From: Aquanectria penicillioides
Taxonomy: Eukaryota > Ascomycota > Sordariomycetes > Hypocreales > Nectriaceae
Length of the DNA: 64,000 nucleotides
NCBI GenBank assembly: GCA_003415625.1
Contig: PYIU01000001.1
Coordinates: 4,030,746 to 4,094,745 of the forward strand
Direction of reading: 5' to 3'
Shown: positions 33,555 through 44,096 of the stretch, piece after piece
Layout: the number at the start of each line of letters is the position of its first letter
Numbering within the stretch: the stretch's first letter is position 1
The notes under the pieces: model-generated
The model's database searches: none
Seen by the model: only the letters and a program-made list of their open reading frames with translations
What the model was told of the DNA's origin: nothing
Position numbers and translations under genes: made by a program

Positions 33555-34496
33555 TTACCACCCGCGACCAGCCAACTTCTCCTTGACATCCAAACTGTCG
33601 CAGTTGATTCCAACCATGGCCTCGCCCAGACCAGTGCTGCACTCAGCTAGCACCTTGGCATCCTTGAAGTGAGTTGTTGCCCGCACAATAGCCTTGGCGC
33701 GCTTAGCGGGATCTCCTGACTTGAAAATTCCACTACCAACAAAGACGCCGTCGCAGCCAAGCTGCATCATCAAGGCAGCATCAGCAGGGGTGGCCACTCC
33801 ACCGGCAGCGAAGTTGACGACAGGAAGGCGGCCGAGCTCAGCAGTTTGTCGGAGCAGCTCAGCATCGACCTCGAGCTCGCGGGCAAGTTCGCGGATACGG
33901 ATGATGCCGCCTTCGGCTAGAGCAGCCTTGGCCTGAGCGATCTGCTTGTTGACAGTCTTCATGTGTCGGACAGCTTCGACGACATCTCCGGTACCGGCCT
34001 CGCCCTTGGTTCGGATCATGGCAGCGCCCTCAGCAATTCTTCGGAGGGCCTCTCCGAGGTTACGGCAGCCACAAACGAAGGGAGCGGTAAAGGGGCTCTT
34101 CTCCACGTGGCTCTCGTCATCAGCAGGAGTCAAAACTTCGCTCTCGTCGATGTAGTCAACGCCAAGGGCCTCGAGAATCTGGCACTCAACGAAGTGGCCG
34201 ATTCGAGCCTTGGCCATAACAGGAATGGTGACGGCTTCCTGGATCTCCTTGATGACAGCAGGGTCAGACATGCGAGCAACACCGCCGTCCTTGCGGATGT
34301 CGGCAGGGACACGCTCAAGGGCCATGACGGCGCAAGCACCAGCCTCCTCGGCGATACGGGCCTGCTCAGCATTGGTGACATCCATGATGACACCGCCCTT
34401 GAGCATCTGTGCAAGGCCAGCCTTGACAGTGAAGGAGGACTTGGCCTCGCCGTTGGCAGCGCCAGGGGCAGATCCGACAACAACTTCGTTGGTCAT
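33555..34496 (-). CDS. PDX1: pyridoxal 5'-phosphate synthase, PDX1/SNZ subunit
   Basis: Synthase subunit of the DXP-independent vitamin B6 pathway. It condenses ribose 5-phosphate (or ribulose 5-phosphate), glyceraldehyde 3-phosphate and ammonia into PLP and forms dodecamers that bind the PDX2 glutaminase. Translation from MTNEVVVGS (34496) gives 313 residues in one exon. It is very highly conserved: [75 protein letters not shown] and [19 protein letters not shown] are all recognisable, as are the two Lys-bearing regions used in catalysis. Codon choice is strongly biased to C and G in the third position. The frame extends upstream of 34496 into a CA-repeat tract (34604), which is clearly leader. 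It is divergent from its partner PDX2 over 1.15 kb. Confidence 0.96.
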   Translation of the reverse strand: MTNEVVVGSAPGAANGEAKSSFTVKAGLAQMLKGGVIMDVTNAEQARIAEEAGACAVMALERVPADIRKDGGVARMSDPAVIKEIQEAVTIPVMAKARIGHFVECQILEALGVDYIDESEVLTPADDESHVEKSPFTAPFVCGCRNLGEALRRIAEGAAMIRTKGEAGTGDVVEAVRHMKTVNKQIAQAKAALAEGGIIRIRELARELEVDAELLRQTAELGRLPVVNFAAGGVATPADAALMMQLGCDGVFVGSGIFKSGDPAKRAKAIVRATTHFKDAKVLAECSTGLGEAMVGINCDSLDVKEKLAGRGW

Positions 34497-35648
34497 GATG
34501 AATGGGGATATTTTGTTTTTAAGAAGCGGTGTGAGGAGGAAAGAGGTTTTAGGGGAGTGAAGAAGGGTGTTTGTGCGTGCGTGTGCGTGTGTATGTATGT
34601 ACACGTGTGAGTCTGTGTTTTTGTCTCTTGATTTGATGTCTTAGAACCGCTTGATGATGAGGAATGTTTGGACGGAAACGATATCACAACTCGACCTTTA
34701 TGAACCCAGATGTCAAGTCGGACTTTCCCTTTTTACGGTCAACGATCTGCAATTGATGATGCACAGCCATGCACAAGCGCAAGTCCATTGAGCACCGTGA
34801 CCACACGGACGCGGAGATTGCGCGCTGAATGAGACTTTTTTGTGCCCTTTACCCAAGACCCTGGAACCTTAATGACCTTCCACTCGGGAAACTCAGGGCG
34901 CCTCTTGACAAGCCCATTGGCTCGCAGCTGGAGGCGAGTGACATTGGCCGCGGAGGTGGCGGAAAGCATCGGGAAAGGGAGGGATAAGAAGACGCACGAC
35001 ACGACCGGCCTGGTCAAGATTGGACACAGGGCGCGTCGATATGATTCCCCATCGGAGTCCGGCAGATCGTCGACAGATCAGCCGACCATCCAGAGGCATG
35101 ATTCTCGCCCGGAGATCTAGATGCGAGGCCGTTTTAGCCTCCCTTTCGTCATGCAGGAGCCCCCGGATTGCAGCCGTCGTGATGCCGCCGTGCCCAGTAA
35201 CTGAACGATGAGTAACGAGCTCCGCAGCAAACTTGCTCGTGGCCAGATTGTTGTATCACCGAACTGAGAAGGTCCGCTGCAAGGCTAGCATTAGCGTGCA
35301 TTCGTGCAGGCCCATCGTTCCCGGGCTCCGCTTTCGTGGGGAATAGACTCCGCTAGGCCGTTAGAATCATGACCCATTTTCCCATCTTGGGCGAGGGAGG
35401 TCTCGCTACAGCGCCTGGATTTCCCTTCTTTACCGAGCGAAAAAGAAGTCGTTGCGATCCCGAGAATCAAGGAGGCTTGTCATTCATTTTGACCAAAACT
35501 CGGAGGCGTCGTCTTTTATTTTTCATGTATTCAATGGCATTCACCTTCATGAGTTGATTTCCCCCTCTCTCCAATCTGCACAGACTCCCCAAACAATCGC
35601 ACATCCGCCCACCGTCAGCCTTGGGCCACCCTTTTTTCCCCCGCTATC
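34497..35648. promoter_or_regulatory. shared divergent promoter region of PDX1 and PDX2
   Basis: 1152 bp between the two divergent B6-synthesis genes, an arrangement also known for yeast SNZ/SNO pairs. It holds a TG-rich microsatellite-like tract (about 34572-34620) just above PDX1 and a pyrimidine-rich plus-strand tract (about 35558-35645) just above PDX2. Open frames here have no domain. Specific binding sites were not identified. Confidence 0.6.
34572..34620. repeat. TG-rich simple repeat in PDX1 leader
   Basis: Alternating GT/GC/TA dinucleotides (GTGCGTGCGTGTGCGTGTG and beyond), likely in the PDX1 5' leader. Confidence 0.7.
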
Positions 35649-36452
35649 ATGATGAGTCTCACAGTCGGGGTTCTCGCCCTCCAGGGCGGCTTCTCGGAGC
35701 ACTTGGATCTCTTGCGAAAAGCCGCCGAACATCTTTCATCTACCGAAGCCGGCGCCAAGGTCGACTTCGCACTCATCGAAGTGCGCACCCCAGAGCAGCT
35801 TGCGCGATGCGACGCGCTCATCATTCCCGGTGGCGAGAGTACCACCATTTCCTTCGTCGCTGCTCAATCCGGCCTACTTGAGCCCTTGCGAGACTTTGTA
35901 AAGTATGGCGCTCCCTTGACCCTTTTTTTTTCCCTCTTCTCCATCTTCCCCTCCGAACAAGGCTCTAACTCGCCACCTTCTAGAATCCAAAAACGACCAA
36001 CGTGGGGCACATGCGCCGGCCTCATCCTCCTCTCGGACGAAGCAAACGCCACGAAAAAGGGCGGCCAAGAACTCATCGGCGGTCTCGGCGTGCGCGTCCA
36101 CCGCAACCACTTCGGTCGCCAAATAGAAAGTTTCGAGTCCAATCTAACCCTACCCTTCTTTCAAGACGAACCGGATCCCTCGCCGTTCCCAGGCGTCTTC
36201 ATCCGCGCGCCCGTGGTGGAGGAGATCCTATCGACACAAGAGTCCAGACCACCGGTGCAGGTCTTGGCTAAATTGCCAGGCAGGGTGGACAAGATGAAGC
36301 CCGGCATGTCACAAGCAAACACCAAGGACGACTCTGGTGACATTATCGCAGTGAGACAGGGCAATGTCCTGGGCACCAGCTTCCACCCCGAGTTGACCAA
36401 GGACGCACGTATACACACATGGTGGCTGAAGCAGATTTTGAGCCAGCGATAG
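35649..36452 (+). CDS. PDX2: pyridoxal 5'-phosphate synthase glutaminase, PDX2/SNO subunit
   Basis: Class I glutamine amidotransferase that supplies ammonia to PDX1. Exons are 35649-35902 and 35984-36452, giving 240 residues. The N-terminus MSLTVGVLALQGGFSEHL is diagnostic. It is followed by LIIPGGESTTISFV, the nucleophile Cys in WGTCAGLILL, and the His-Glu pair of the triad in TSFHPEL. GRQIESFE and VFIRAPVVEE are further family blocks. The 81-nt intron joins DFVK to IQKRPTWGTCAG. It is a multiple of three and contains no stop, so an unspliced message would still be read through with 27 extra residues just before the active site. The second Met (35652) is an equally good start. Confidence 0.94.
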   Translation: MMSLTVGVLALQGGFSEHLDLLRKAAEHLSSTEAGAKVDFALIEVRTPEQLARCDALIIPGGESTTISFVAAQSGLLEPLRDFVKYGAPLTLFFSLFSIFPSEQGSNSPPSRIQKRPTWGTCAGLILLSDEANATKKGGQELIGGLGVRVHRNHFGRQIESFESNLTLPFFQDEPDPSPFPGVFIRAPVVEEILSTQESRPPVQVLAKLPGRVDKMKPGMSQANTKDDSGDIIAVRQGNVLGTSFHPELTKDARIHTWWLKQILSQR

Positions 36453-36547
36453 ACTTGATATAGACCGATACAGAAGAAAAATGCTCTAGATAATTAACAG
36501 GAAATACACGGGAGCCATCAGTTCATTCCCTCGTTCTCATTTATTTA

Positions 36548-38633
36548 TCACGGCCTTCTCACTGCCTTCTCATACCCTGGAGGCGGCGACTGTGGCCGAG
36601 TTGATCCCGCGTCGGTCGAGTTAGAGCCTTGGCCTTCCCGTACGGGCTGCACTGTGAAAGCAGGAGGAATTGCTAGCCCCAGTGCTCTACTTATATCTGG
36701 ATTGCCAATTGTCCCCACAAGCTCTGCTGGAGAGATGATGCTGCTTTGGTTGACGTCGGCCCCATGGCTTCGCAGAATCTTCACCAGTTCCAGGTCACCC
36801 TTCGCAATTGCCTGCATCAATGGAGTGCGCCCTTTTTTGTCTTTTGCATTCGCATCCGCGCCATGTTCAACCAACGCCTTGGCTTGCTCTGATTTCCCAT
36901 TATCCATGGCGTATAGGAGCATGGTCTCTCCGGAACTCATTTTCTTGTCCGTTGCGGCGCGATATTCCAGCATCAGCCTCACCAGCTCATCAGAGCCAGA
37001 CTCCATGACATAGCACATTAGGTGGACGCCCCAACCAGAATCGGTGACGTTGGGAGAGGCACCGAATCGGAGAAGAAGACGAGCTGTTTCGATCTTTTGT
37101 GGCAGTGGGAGTTTGCTGTCCTTGATCACTGCCGTCAGGATTGAATTGCCATAGATATCACTGGCATTTGCATCAGCTCGATGCTCGAGTAGTACCTTTG
37201 CAATCTCCATCCGTCGCTTATTGATTGCATCTATCAACACCGTATTTCCAGTGTTCATTCGACTGCTTGCGATGGCCCCATACCTCAAAAGTAGCATCAC
37301 CATCTCGACATCGTCATTCGAAGCGGCCAAAGCTATCAGAGAGTTGCCGCTGAGATCGTGAGAGCCCACGTCCGCTCCATGTTTTAGTAGTAGTTCGACA
37401 AGCTCCTTGTCGCTTTTTTTTACTGCAGTAGCAATGATAGGTCGACCAGACGAATTCGTGCTGTTGGCATTTGCACCATGCGCCAAGAGAAACTGGATTC
37501 CCGGCATGTTGCCGCCTGCAACAACTTCGGCGAAGAAAGGCTGCCCGGTCCAGCTCTTTTGGTTCACATCAGCTCCTTTACTTAGGAGGAGGTTGGCGAC
37601 GTCAACGCTTCCTACTGATGCGGCCAAGAACAGTGGCGGCATCTTGGACCAGCTTGGTGTCATGTCTGCTCCCGCGGCAAGAAGAAATTTAACAGCATCT
37701 TCTTTATTGGCCAACACCGCGCAGTTCAGGGGCGTGTTTCCCTCCCCGTTGCGACCATTGACATTTGCTCCCTGAGCAAGAAAGCCACTCATCTGATGGA
37801 CATCCCCACGAAGAGCGGCCTGGCAAAACGCAGTTGCAAGCGGATCAGGCTTGGCCCACAAATTCGCAGTCATAGCTTTAAAGGAGTTTGTCAGTGACAT
37901 CATGCCTTTGGCAAAGCCAGACGCCGAAGTTGGGGACTCAGGCGCTGCCGGTGGGGGAAAACTCGGGCCTGCGTCTTGGTACGGTGGGGGTTCGAAGCCG
38001 CTGCCCGGGAGAGGCCCTTTGCTGCTAGATGCAATGGCTTCATCTTGGCCTTGCTGTCGAAGGATCTCTCGCAGCTGAGAAGCTTTTTGTGAGGCTGTAT
38101 TTACTTGTTCTAAACAATTGGTACCCTCCGTCGAGTCGAGCGCTCCATCTTGGGAGTCCTTACTTGGCCTATTCAAGAGAGGATTAGAGACAAGCGTCAA
38201 ACTTCACTCAACAGCATTGAACTTACATTGTAAGCAGCTTCACAAAGAACTCGAATAGTTGAGAGTACGCTGTGAGGGTGTCGTTATGCACCACCAGAAA
38301 GGTTCTGCTGAGCAAAGACACATTGTCGGGCTGCAGACGCATTACCTGCTTGTTTAACACGGCAGTCAGGGCATCACAGGAGCTGAGACATTGGCTCAGG
38401 TGGGTCTGCAGCCTTAAAGAAATAACACTTGAGTCATTCAAAGCCTTTTCCAACTGAGTGACCTTGCGCTCGAGCTGCTGGAGCATGGCGGCAAAACCAG
38501 AGAGCGCCGATAGCGAGGCGTTCTGCGAGTCCAAGTTCCCCACCAGTTCGTTGAGCTCGTCGACGCTTGAGAGCGCCCGATGGGAGATGGTCGACCCAAG
38601 GGACGTTAAAGATATTACTGAGAAACCGTCCAT
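36548..38633 (-). CDS. ankyrin-repeat protein with N-terminal helical domain
   Basis: Two exons, 38633-38227 and 38168-36548, give 675 residues. The first exon encodes a helical, heptad-rich domain (MLQQLERKVTQLEKALND, LTAVLNKQVMRLQ) of the kind placed at the N-terminus of many fungal ankyrin and STAND proteins. A Pro/Gly-rich linker of about 100 residues follows. Then come about ten ankyrin repeats, recognisable by G-x-TPL and LL-x-x-GA-D-N patterns, for example GNTPLNCAVLANKEDAVKFL followed by LAAGADM, and GRTPLMQAIAKGDLELVKIL. The end is a Pro/Ser-rich tail. Ankyrin stacks bind other proteins. No catalytic domain is seen. The second exon has its own Met (38200), but the clean phase-2 splice joining LLTM to PSKDSQDG favours the two-exon form. 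Confidence 0.87.
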
Positions 38634-40361
38634 CGTCTGGTGTGATCTAGCCGAGATGCGAGGCGGCTGTGAACAATGGTCCGTCCCGCGGGGTGGTGGG
38701 CCGCGATGTTAGAGCTGGACTTTCCGTCGGAACGCGAACCGAAGCTCAGGTATTATACCCAGCGATGCTGCAGCCTGTAGACTGAAGGCCGGCCGATTCG
38801 ATTACGCTCGTAGGGCTGAATGAGACCGTGCAAGGCTGATCAGCAAGCGTCGTGGGCGCTGACGCGGTCTTATCCTTGGCCCTGATAGGCACCACGTGCT
38901 TGAGACTGGGCTGATGGCCGAAATCTGACGCTGGATGTTGGCGGGCTGCCTCCGCTCCGAAAGGCTTATCCCCGCAGTCCGAACGGGCACAACACATCGG
39001 ACAGGCTTGGTGGTCCTGCTCCCGGGAGCCAGGCTCGAGCTAATGTTTCTTTTTCAACCCGCAGGCAGCTGGCGATGTTACCCTGGCCAGAACTTACCCT
39101 ATTTCAGCAGGAGAGACTCGTCATCGTCGACGGCAGTGGGGTGGTTTGCTTGTCTCTTGAATGCGGTTCTGCCTGCGGTTATTCCCGAATGAGGCAGATG
39201 GTCGCATGGGCTAAGGATCCGCAACAGATACTTTCTTTCTTTCTTTCTTTCCTTCTTTAATCATACTCTGTTGATCCCCAAGGATAGACAGTGCTTCGGT
39301 TCTATAAACGATAGAGGAAAAGCCGAACATACAGGATGTTGGATGACAATCACTGTACCTTCGCTTGTGGCCCATCTTGTCCCATCTTGCCCCATGTTCT
39401 TCGTCTACGGCTCAGAAAGAATTGGACGCCTGCCACGCCTCTTACAGTTCAATACATGTTGACCCCACCCATAATGCCCCAATTGTGGCAGCTAATTCTC
39501 TTATTAGCCCCAAAACCAAGTATTAGATGCTTTCGTACCCATAATTCACAGCTACGGATGCATTTTGAATACGAAAAACCAGTCAATCAGAAACGAGGCC
39601 TTGAGCTGTGAGAGGATGCATCGCCAAACAAATGCCCCGCACTGCTGATAACATGAAGGATTGTCCCAACTTTCTTTAAGACCCGAAGGGCTTTTTTCCC
39701 TCTCTGCACTCCCGAGGCTTCCACTCTCTATCGAAGTTTTGTCTGGTCAGCGCTATTTCTCTCCATGCATCCGCCAACTGCTATGCTGGGCTTCAACCAT
39801 AGTCGGCGATTCATATTACCTGGCACCTAACGCGTATAGCGCTCACGTGCACTCACACCTGCGTCTTAGACGAATCTAGGCCTGCGCAAGTCTAACAAGT
39901 GCGACTTCCATCAATAGGAGTGGTTGAGAGAGGGCAAGTAGGCGCAGACTGGGCACCGAACAGCGAGACTGCACCTGTCTCACAATCCTATCGCTAGTCA
40001 GTGAAGCGGCGGCAAGTGGTTATCACCAAGTTGTTCACTCTACGATTGTGCTCCTCTCTGTCGTCTGCATTCACAGTCCACTACCGTGGCCAACAACATG
40101 GCCAGTACATATCACAAAAAGGGTAACCACGTCAGATAATTGTCATTGATGCTTTGAAGATGGACTCGGTAGTTCTTCCCCAAGCTCATCGACTCGTTTC
40201 CCAATCGCAAGCACATGCATCGATCGATCATAGCACACTATGGTGTAGAGATGTTGATTCAGCGTTTTATTGCATACTGTTCCAAAAACAAGCATCCTAC
40301 CCTACCCATGTACAGTATTCCTTTCTTCGTAGACATTGTTCAGGGCATCGTCCGATCGCTC
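38634..40361. other. gene-poor spacer
   Basis: 1.7 kb with no supported gene. It contains a TTTC microsatellite at about 39231-39258. The short frames show no domain. Confidence 0.45.
39231..39258. repeat. (TTTC)n microsatellite
   Basis: About six near-perfect TTTC units on the plus strand, with one imperfect unit near the end. Confidence 0.85.
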
Positions 40362-40693
40362 TTACGGTGTGCTCTTTGGCACATCCTTGGGCTTCTCAGG
40401 TTGCGACATCATGTAGTACACGACGGCGCCGAGGCCGACTGCCCCCGCACCGTACGCGATGTATTGGTTATTGCTGTTGCCGTCCCATAGTGTCAGATAA
40501 ACGCTTATTATTTGTCTGGGATCATAGGCGAATTGATTTACCGCTGAGTTTCAGGGTTCGGGGTGCCTCCTGGCGCGGCCTGCCGGGTCGCTCGGGAGGC
40601 ATGGAAACTACGCCCAGAGGCCGTCAGTCGGCTCTGAATCATCGGCTGGAGAGCTTTGGAGGATCGGAGGATCTTTGCACCGGCAGAAGACAT
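40362..40693 (-). CDS. small probable mitochondrial membrane protein (87 residues)
   Basis: A short two-exon gene. Exon 1 (40693-40542) reads MSSAGAKILRSSKALQPMIQ and continues with a basic, Ser/Arg-rich, acid-free stretch including GRSFHASRATRQAAPGG, a good mitochondrial presequence (the R-x-F-H-A-S pattern is common at fungal cleavage sites). Exon 2 (40473-40362) begins NNQYIAYGAGAVGLGAVVYY, one predicted membrane helix, and ends with the polar tail KPKDVPKSTP. The donor is CG|GTAAAT and the acceptor CAACAG|C. Lengths 152 + 112 = 264 nt, 88 codons with stop. It is probably anchored in the inner mitochondrial membrane. I cannot name the family. Function unknown. The reasons to accept it are the coherent targeting-plus-helix layout and clean splice phase. 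Confidence 0.7.
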
Positions 40694-41297
40694 TTCGACA
40701 CGATTTGGTTCAGATCGGATTGCGTTAGGAATGCAAATTTTGACAATTTGGGAGATGAGCGATGCACGCCTTAATAAACCACCACAAAGATTTCTTGGTC
40801 ACACATCTTCAAAGCTTCCATCACCTGATCCCCGCATTTTAATGAGCGCTCCAGGTTGTTAATTTCTCTTTCGTGTCGTCATCCATGCGTCGACATGTTG
40901 CTATTGATGTCTCTTATAGGTTGCCACTGTCCTTGATGGTGGAGGGGAAATGTAACTTTGGACAATCATGGTTCTTCAGCCGAAATTCAGCCCGGGAACT
41001 CCCTAAGTAACATCATGTTCGCATTTGATCAATAACTGCCTACAAAACTCCTTTTACCATTCGAGTGCCTCATTTCTCGTGGTGTTCAAACAAAACACAG
41101 ACAGGCTAGGAGCAGGAAAGATAGCTGATTACAGAAGATGTTCTTCCCACTTTGCTGCATCAATGAATACTGCTTCTTGGCGTCGCTCGGCCATCTTCTC
41201 GAACGAAATACAGAAAGTACCCTTGTGGTTCAGACAGGTCATCGGATCATGATTCCTCCATTTCGGATTCCACACCGTACGATTGATCGCTTTCCCC
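40694..41297. other. intergenic
   Basis: Upstream region of the small mitochondrial gene and 3' flank of the C2H2 gene. Nothing supported. Confidence 0.45.
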
Positions 41298-42162
41298 TCA
41301 AAGCTCAATCATTCGATCCGCAGATACAATCTTGCGGACCCCAGCCTGGACGGCTTGGAAACGCATGTACCCGCAGGATTCGCTTTCGAGGTGGTTAATT
41401 AACCCGGCCAACGTTGAGAACTCTCTGGCACAATATCGATTTGGGCAGTGATAGAGGTTTTGTTGATGCCGCGGTGAGGAAAGGTGTGCGTTGAGAGATC
41501 CTAGGGACCTGAATAGACCATGGCAAAGATAGCATTCATACGCCTCACAGTAATGGTTCCATGCTCGAGAGGTCGCATAAAGCGTCCTGGTTCCATGCCA
41601 CTGGAGATTTCGGTTTGAGATGTACCCTCGTGGATCACGGTCCCGAATAGAGCGGTAAAGCTTGTCTCGGTCAAGAGGTGCCCTGTGACAGCATCCTCTC
41701 TCAAGGTGGTGGACAAGACCTGAAGCAGTTCCTCGTACTTGATGACAAAACGGGCATCGGACCGCAGTTGAACGGTGGACGCGTGAATTTAGGTGCTATC
41801 GAGACCGAGGTCAGTAGTCACAACAAACTTCCGGTCAATCTAGGCCCGACCTGTCTAATACTGGCCAGGCTACGAAAGAATCTCTGGCATTCTGCACAAA
41901 AGTGGTGGACTTGCACCTCGTGCGTCTCAAGCTCCGCATCCGATGGGAATCGATCATAGCACACCTCGCACTTTGGTGCATCGGGATCCCAATGTTCCTT
42001 CTAGTCCATGTGATCCCGCCGATCAAATTCGTCGTCGAAATATTCGTCGCACGTGTCGCATTCAAATTCCGGCGGGCCATGGCCCTTTGCATCGCAGTGG
42101 GAGTCCCGAGCACTCCATCCGGCAGGGAACTCCCGCCAACACGTGCCACAGGTGGGTGCCAT
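41298..42162 (-). pseudogene. C2H2 zinc-finger protein gene with in-frame TAG
   Basis: Two exons, 42162-41851 and 41795-41298 (312 + 498 nt, 270 codons), assemble a multi-finger C2H2 protein of a widespread fungal family. Successive elements are CGTCWREF, CDTCDEYFDD with HM, CEVCYDRFPSDAELETHE, FCAECQRFFRSLASIRQ (spliced) HLNSRVH, CPFC with HHLE, then PLDRDKLYRSIRDRDPRGY, WHGTRTLYATSRAWN, YECYLCHGLFRSLGSLNAHL, HQQNLYHCPNRYC and AGLINHLESESCGYMRF. The intron is 55 nt with a CTGAC-type branch site. Codon 54 (42003-42001) is TAG, between HMD and KEHWDPDAP. No other stop or shift occurs in the remaining 215 codons. This points to a recent nonsense change, a sequence error or read-through. Translation as annotated would end after 53 residues. 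Neighbours give no functional clue. Confidence 0.78.
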
Positions 42163-43473
42163 AAGGAAACTGAAGCAGGCAATTCTGGGGAAGGGCAGCG
42201 TGGGTGATAGAGTAGAGATGAAGTCTTTGCAGATTTCTGCATCCAGGGTAAAGGAATTCGGGCTTGGGCCGGTAGCCTGCAGTTGGCTGCTGGCGTTGGG
42301 AGAAGGGAAGGCACTCCCGCGCATGCAATCATTTGCATTTCTGCGGCAGCATCGGAGGCTAGCCTCTCATTCTTTCGTCCCCTGTTGATCAATTCGCATT
42401 CATTTCACATGCGGTTTCCGTTTTAGGTCTTTAGAAGCGCATCGGAGAAATAAACATTAGGGTGCGCTCTCCCGCACAGCTAGGCACGACCAGGGCCACC
42501 TGCACCACTATTGTATTGCATGCCTTATCGAGTAATAATAGAGAGGATCCCACTTCCTGGTAGTCAAACAATATTGAATAGGTTTTAAAAAGGAATGCCG
42601 AATCATTTGGCTTCGGTCGAGCAAAAAGCACCGAGTGACACAGGCTTAAGTCATGGGTGCTCTCGACCCAACGCTATCATCAGCCTGATCGACGCCTCCC
42701 CTTTTCTGTGCTATCCGGATCCCGGCTTCCTGGGTTCTCCAGATCTCTGACTACAGCCCCTAGATCCTGGGTCTCGACTTTAAAGTCGTGAAAGAAATAA
42801 AGGAAAGATCGAGGGGTCATTGCGGAACATGGTGCCTTCCAGAGCCCTGAGTCACCGCCGTTGAGAGCAACTCATGCATTATGTATTCCTCCTTTAGATA
42901 GCACACGAGATAATTCTTCACCCAAAAAAAAGAGGGGAGGGGCGTTTTTGTTTTTTTTTTTCTCCTTTAAATTTCGTGCACAAGAAGTCTTTCGATTCTC
43001 CCTACCTACCTAGACAAATATGCATAAACCTCCGAGTAATGGCCGTGTTCTGCGCAGCCTTGCACGGTCATGGCGCTACAGTCCAACTTGACTCAGGTCT
43101 GCACCCCCAGCAACCGTCTGTCCAAGTCTGAAACAACTCAAGGAAGGCTTCCTTTAATAGCACATGAGCGTACGGAATTTGAGACAACTCGGTACTATCG
43201 CTCCCTGAGAAACCAAACCGCACAGGCAAATATGTTCGGATCGTATCATGAAAAAGCCAAATGGTGTAAATACCTAGAGTTTGATGAATCATGATGCGAG
43301 TCTTCAAATTTCTGCTTTCCCCATTCAAGCTCCCCATTCAAGCTCTCCATGCCAAAATTAACCTCTCCGCAAAATGGCTTGACGTTTTGAGACCATGGAT
43401 TAGATCCATGGAGATGCCAAAGCGACTGTTCACATTCACAACGGCACAGCCCTAGCACCCCAGCTTCCCAATT
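42163..43473. other. gene-poor spacer left of the inverted-repeat element
   Basis: 1.3 kb with no supported gene. Contains T/A homopolymers near 42925-42962 and a perfect 13-bp tandem duplication at 43319-43344. Confidence 0.45.
43319..43344. repeat. 13-bp perfect tandem duplication
   Basis: Unit CCCCATTCAAGCT, twice in a row (43319-43331 and 43332-43344). Confidence 0.9.
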
Positions 43474-43514
43474 TACGGTCGCACATTAGCTAATGTTTGC
43501 ACGAGTGCAAAATC
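43474..43514 (+). repeat. left terminal inverted repeat (41 bp)
   Basis: Perfect inverted match to 44097-44137. It contains the 14-bp palindrome ACATTAGCTAATGT (43483-43496) and the interrupted palindrome TTTGCAC-GA-GTGCAAA (43496-43511). Confidence 0.95.
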
Positions 43515-44096
43515 ATCTTATCAAAACAAGATGATTCTAGATAGGGACGCGTACGCAAGTCCCTTCCCTTACTGCATTTGCCTTCTAGGCCATTTCAATA
43601 GCTACTGCAGCAATTATAAGCAGCCGGATTGCGCTGCTTAATGCAACAATAGGGACTCGGCTATAGATAGTGTATATAGAGGCAGCTTTAGCGGTAAAAG
43701 TTAGGGCAATAGCTTAAGATCTTAAGCCTAGCCAATTGAACTCCTTAAGGGATTAGGGACTAAAGAGGAGCTAATTAAGCTAAATAAAGAAAGAACCTAA
43801 AATAACCCTATTATTATTAATTAAGGTATATATAACTATTTCCTTATTTTAATGCTTTTTTCTTATATATAAGCAATAGCTTAAAAAGCCTTAATTAAGT
43901 AATTATATATAAAGGCATTAATTAATAGTTCTAGCTAACTTAAGACAATAGCTAGCACTTTTTTATAGTATTTTAGGTTAGTAGCTAAGGATATTATACG
44001 CAAATATGCATATAATATTCTAGTGAAGCAAAGACCAGCCAACCTGCATAATATGAGCTATGTATATTGTGGTGTGTGTGCCATTTGGTAAGTGGG

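Noticed and set aside
33963..34610. 215-codon plus-strand open frame
   Set aside because: Antisense of PDX1, an effect of its biased codon use.
40154..40774. 206-codon plus-strand open frame
   Set aside because: Antisense to the small two-exon mitochondrial gene, whose targeting sequence and helix make a better model.
41835..42392. 185-codon minus-strand open frame
   Set aside because: Shadow frame of the C2H2 gene; the finger motifs are in the other minus frame.
43660..44000. AT-rich block as a centromere or isochore piece
   Set aside because: It is bounded exactly by terminal inverted repeats and only about 350 bp long; a mobile element explains it better.
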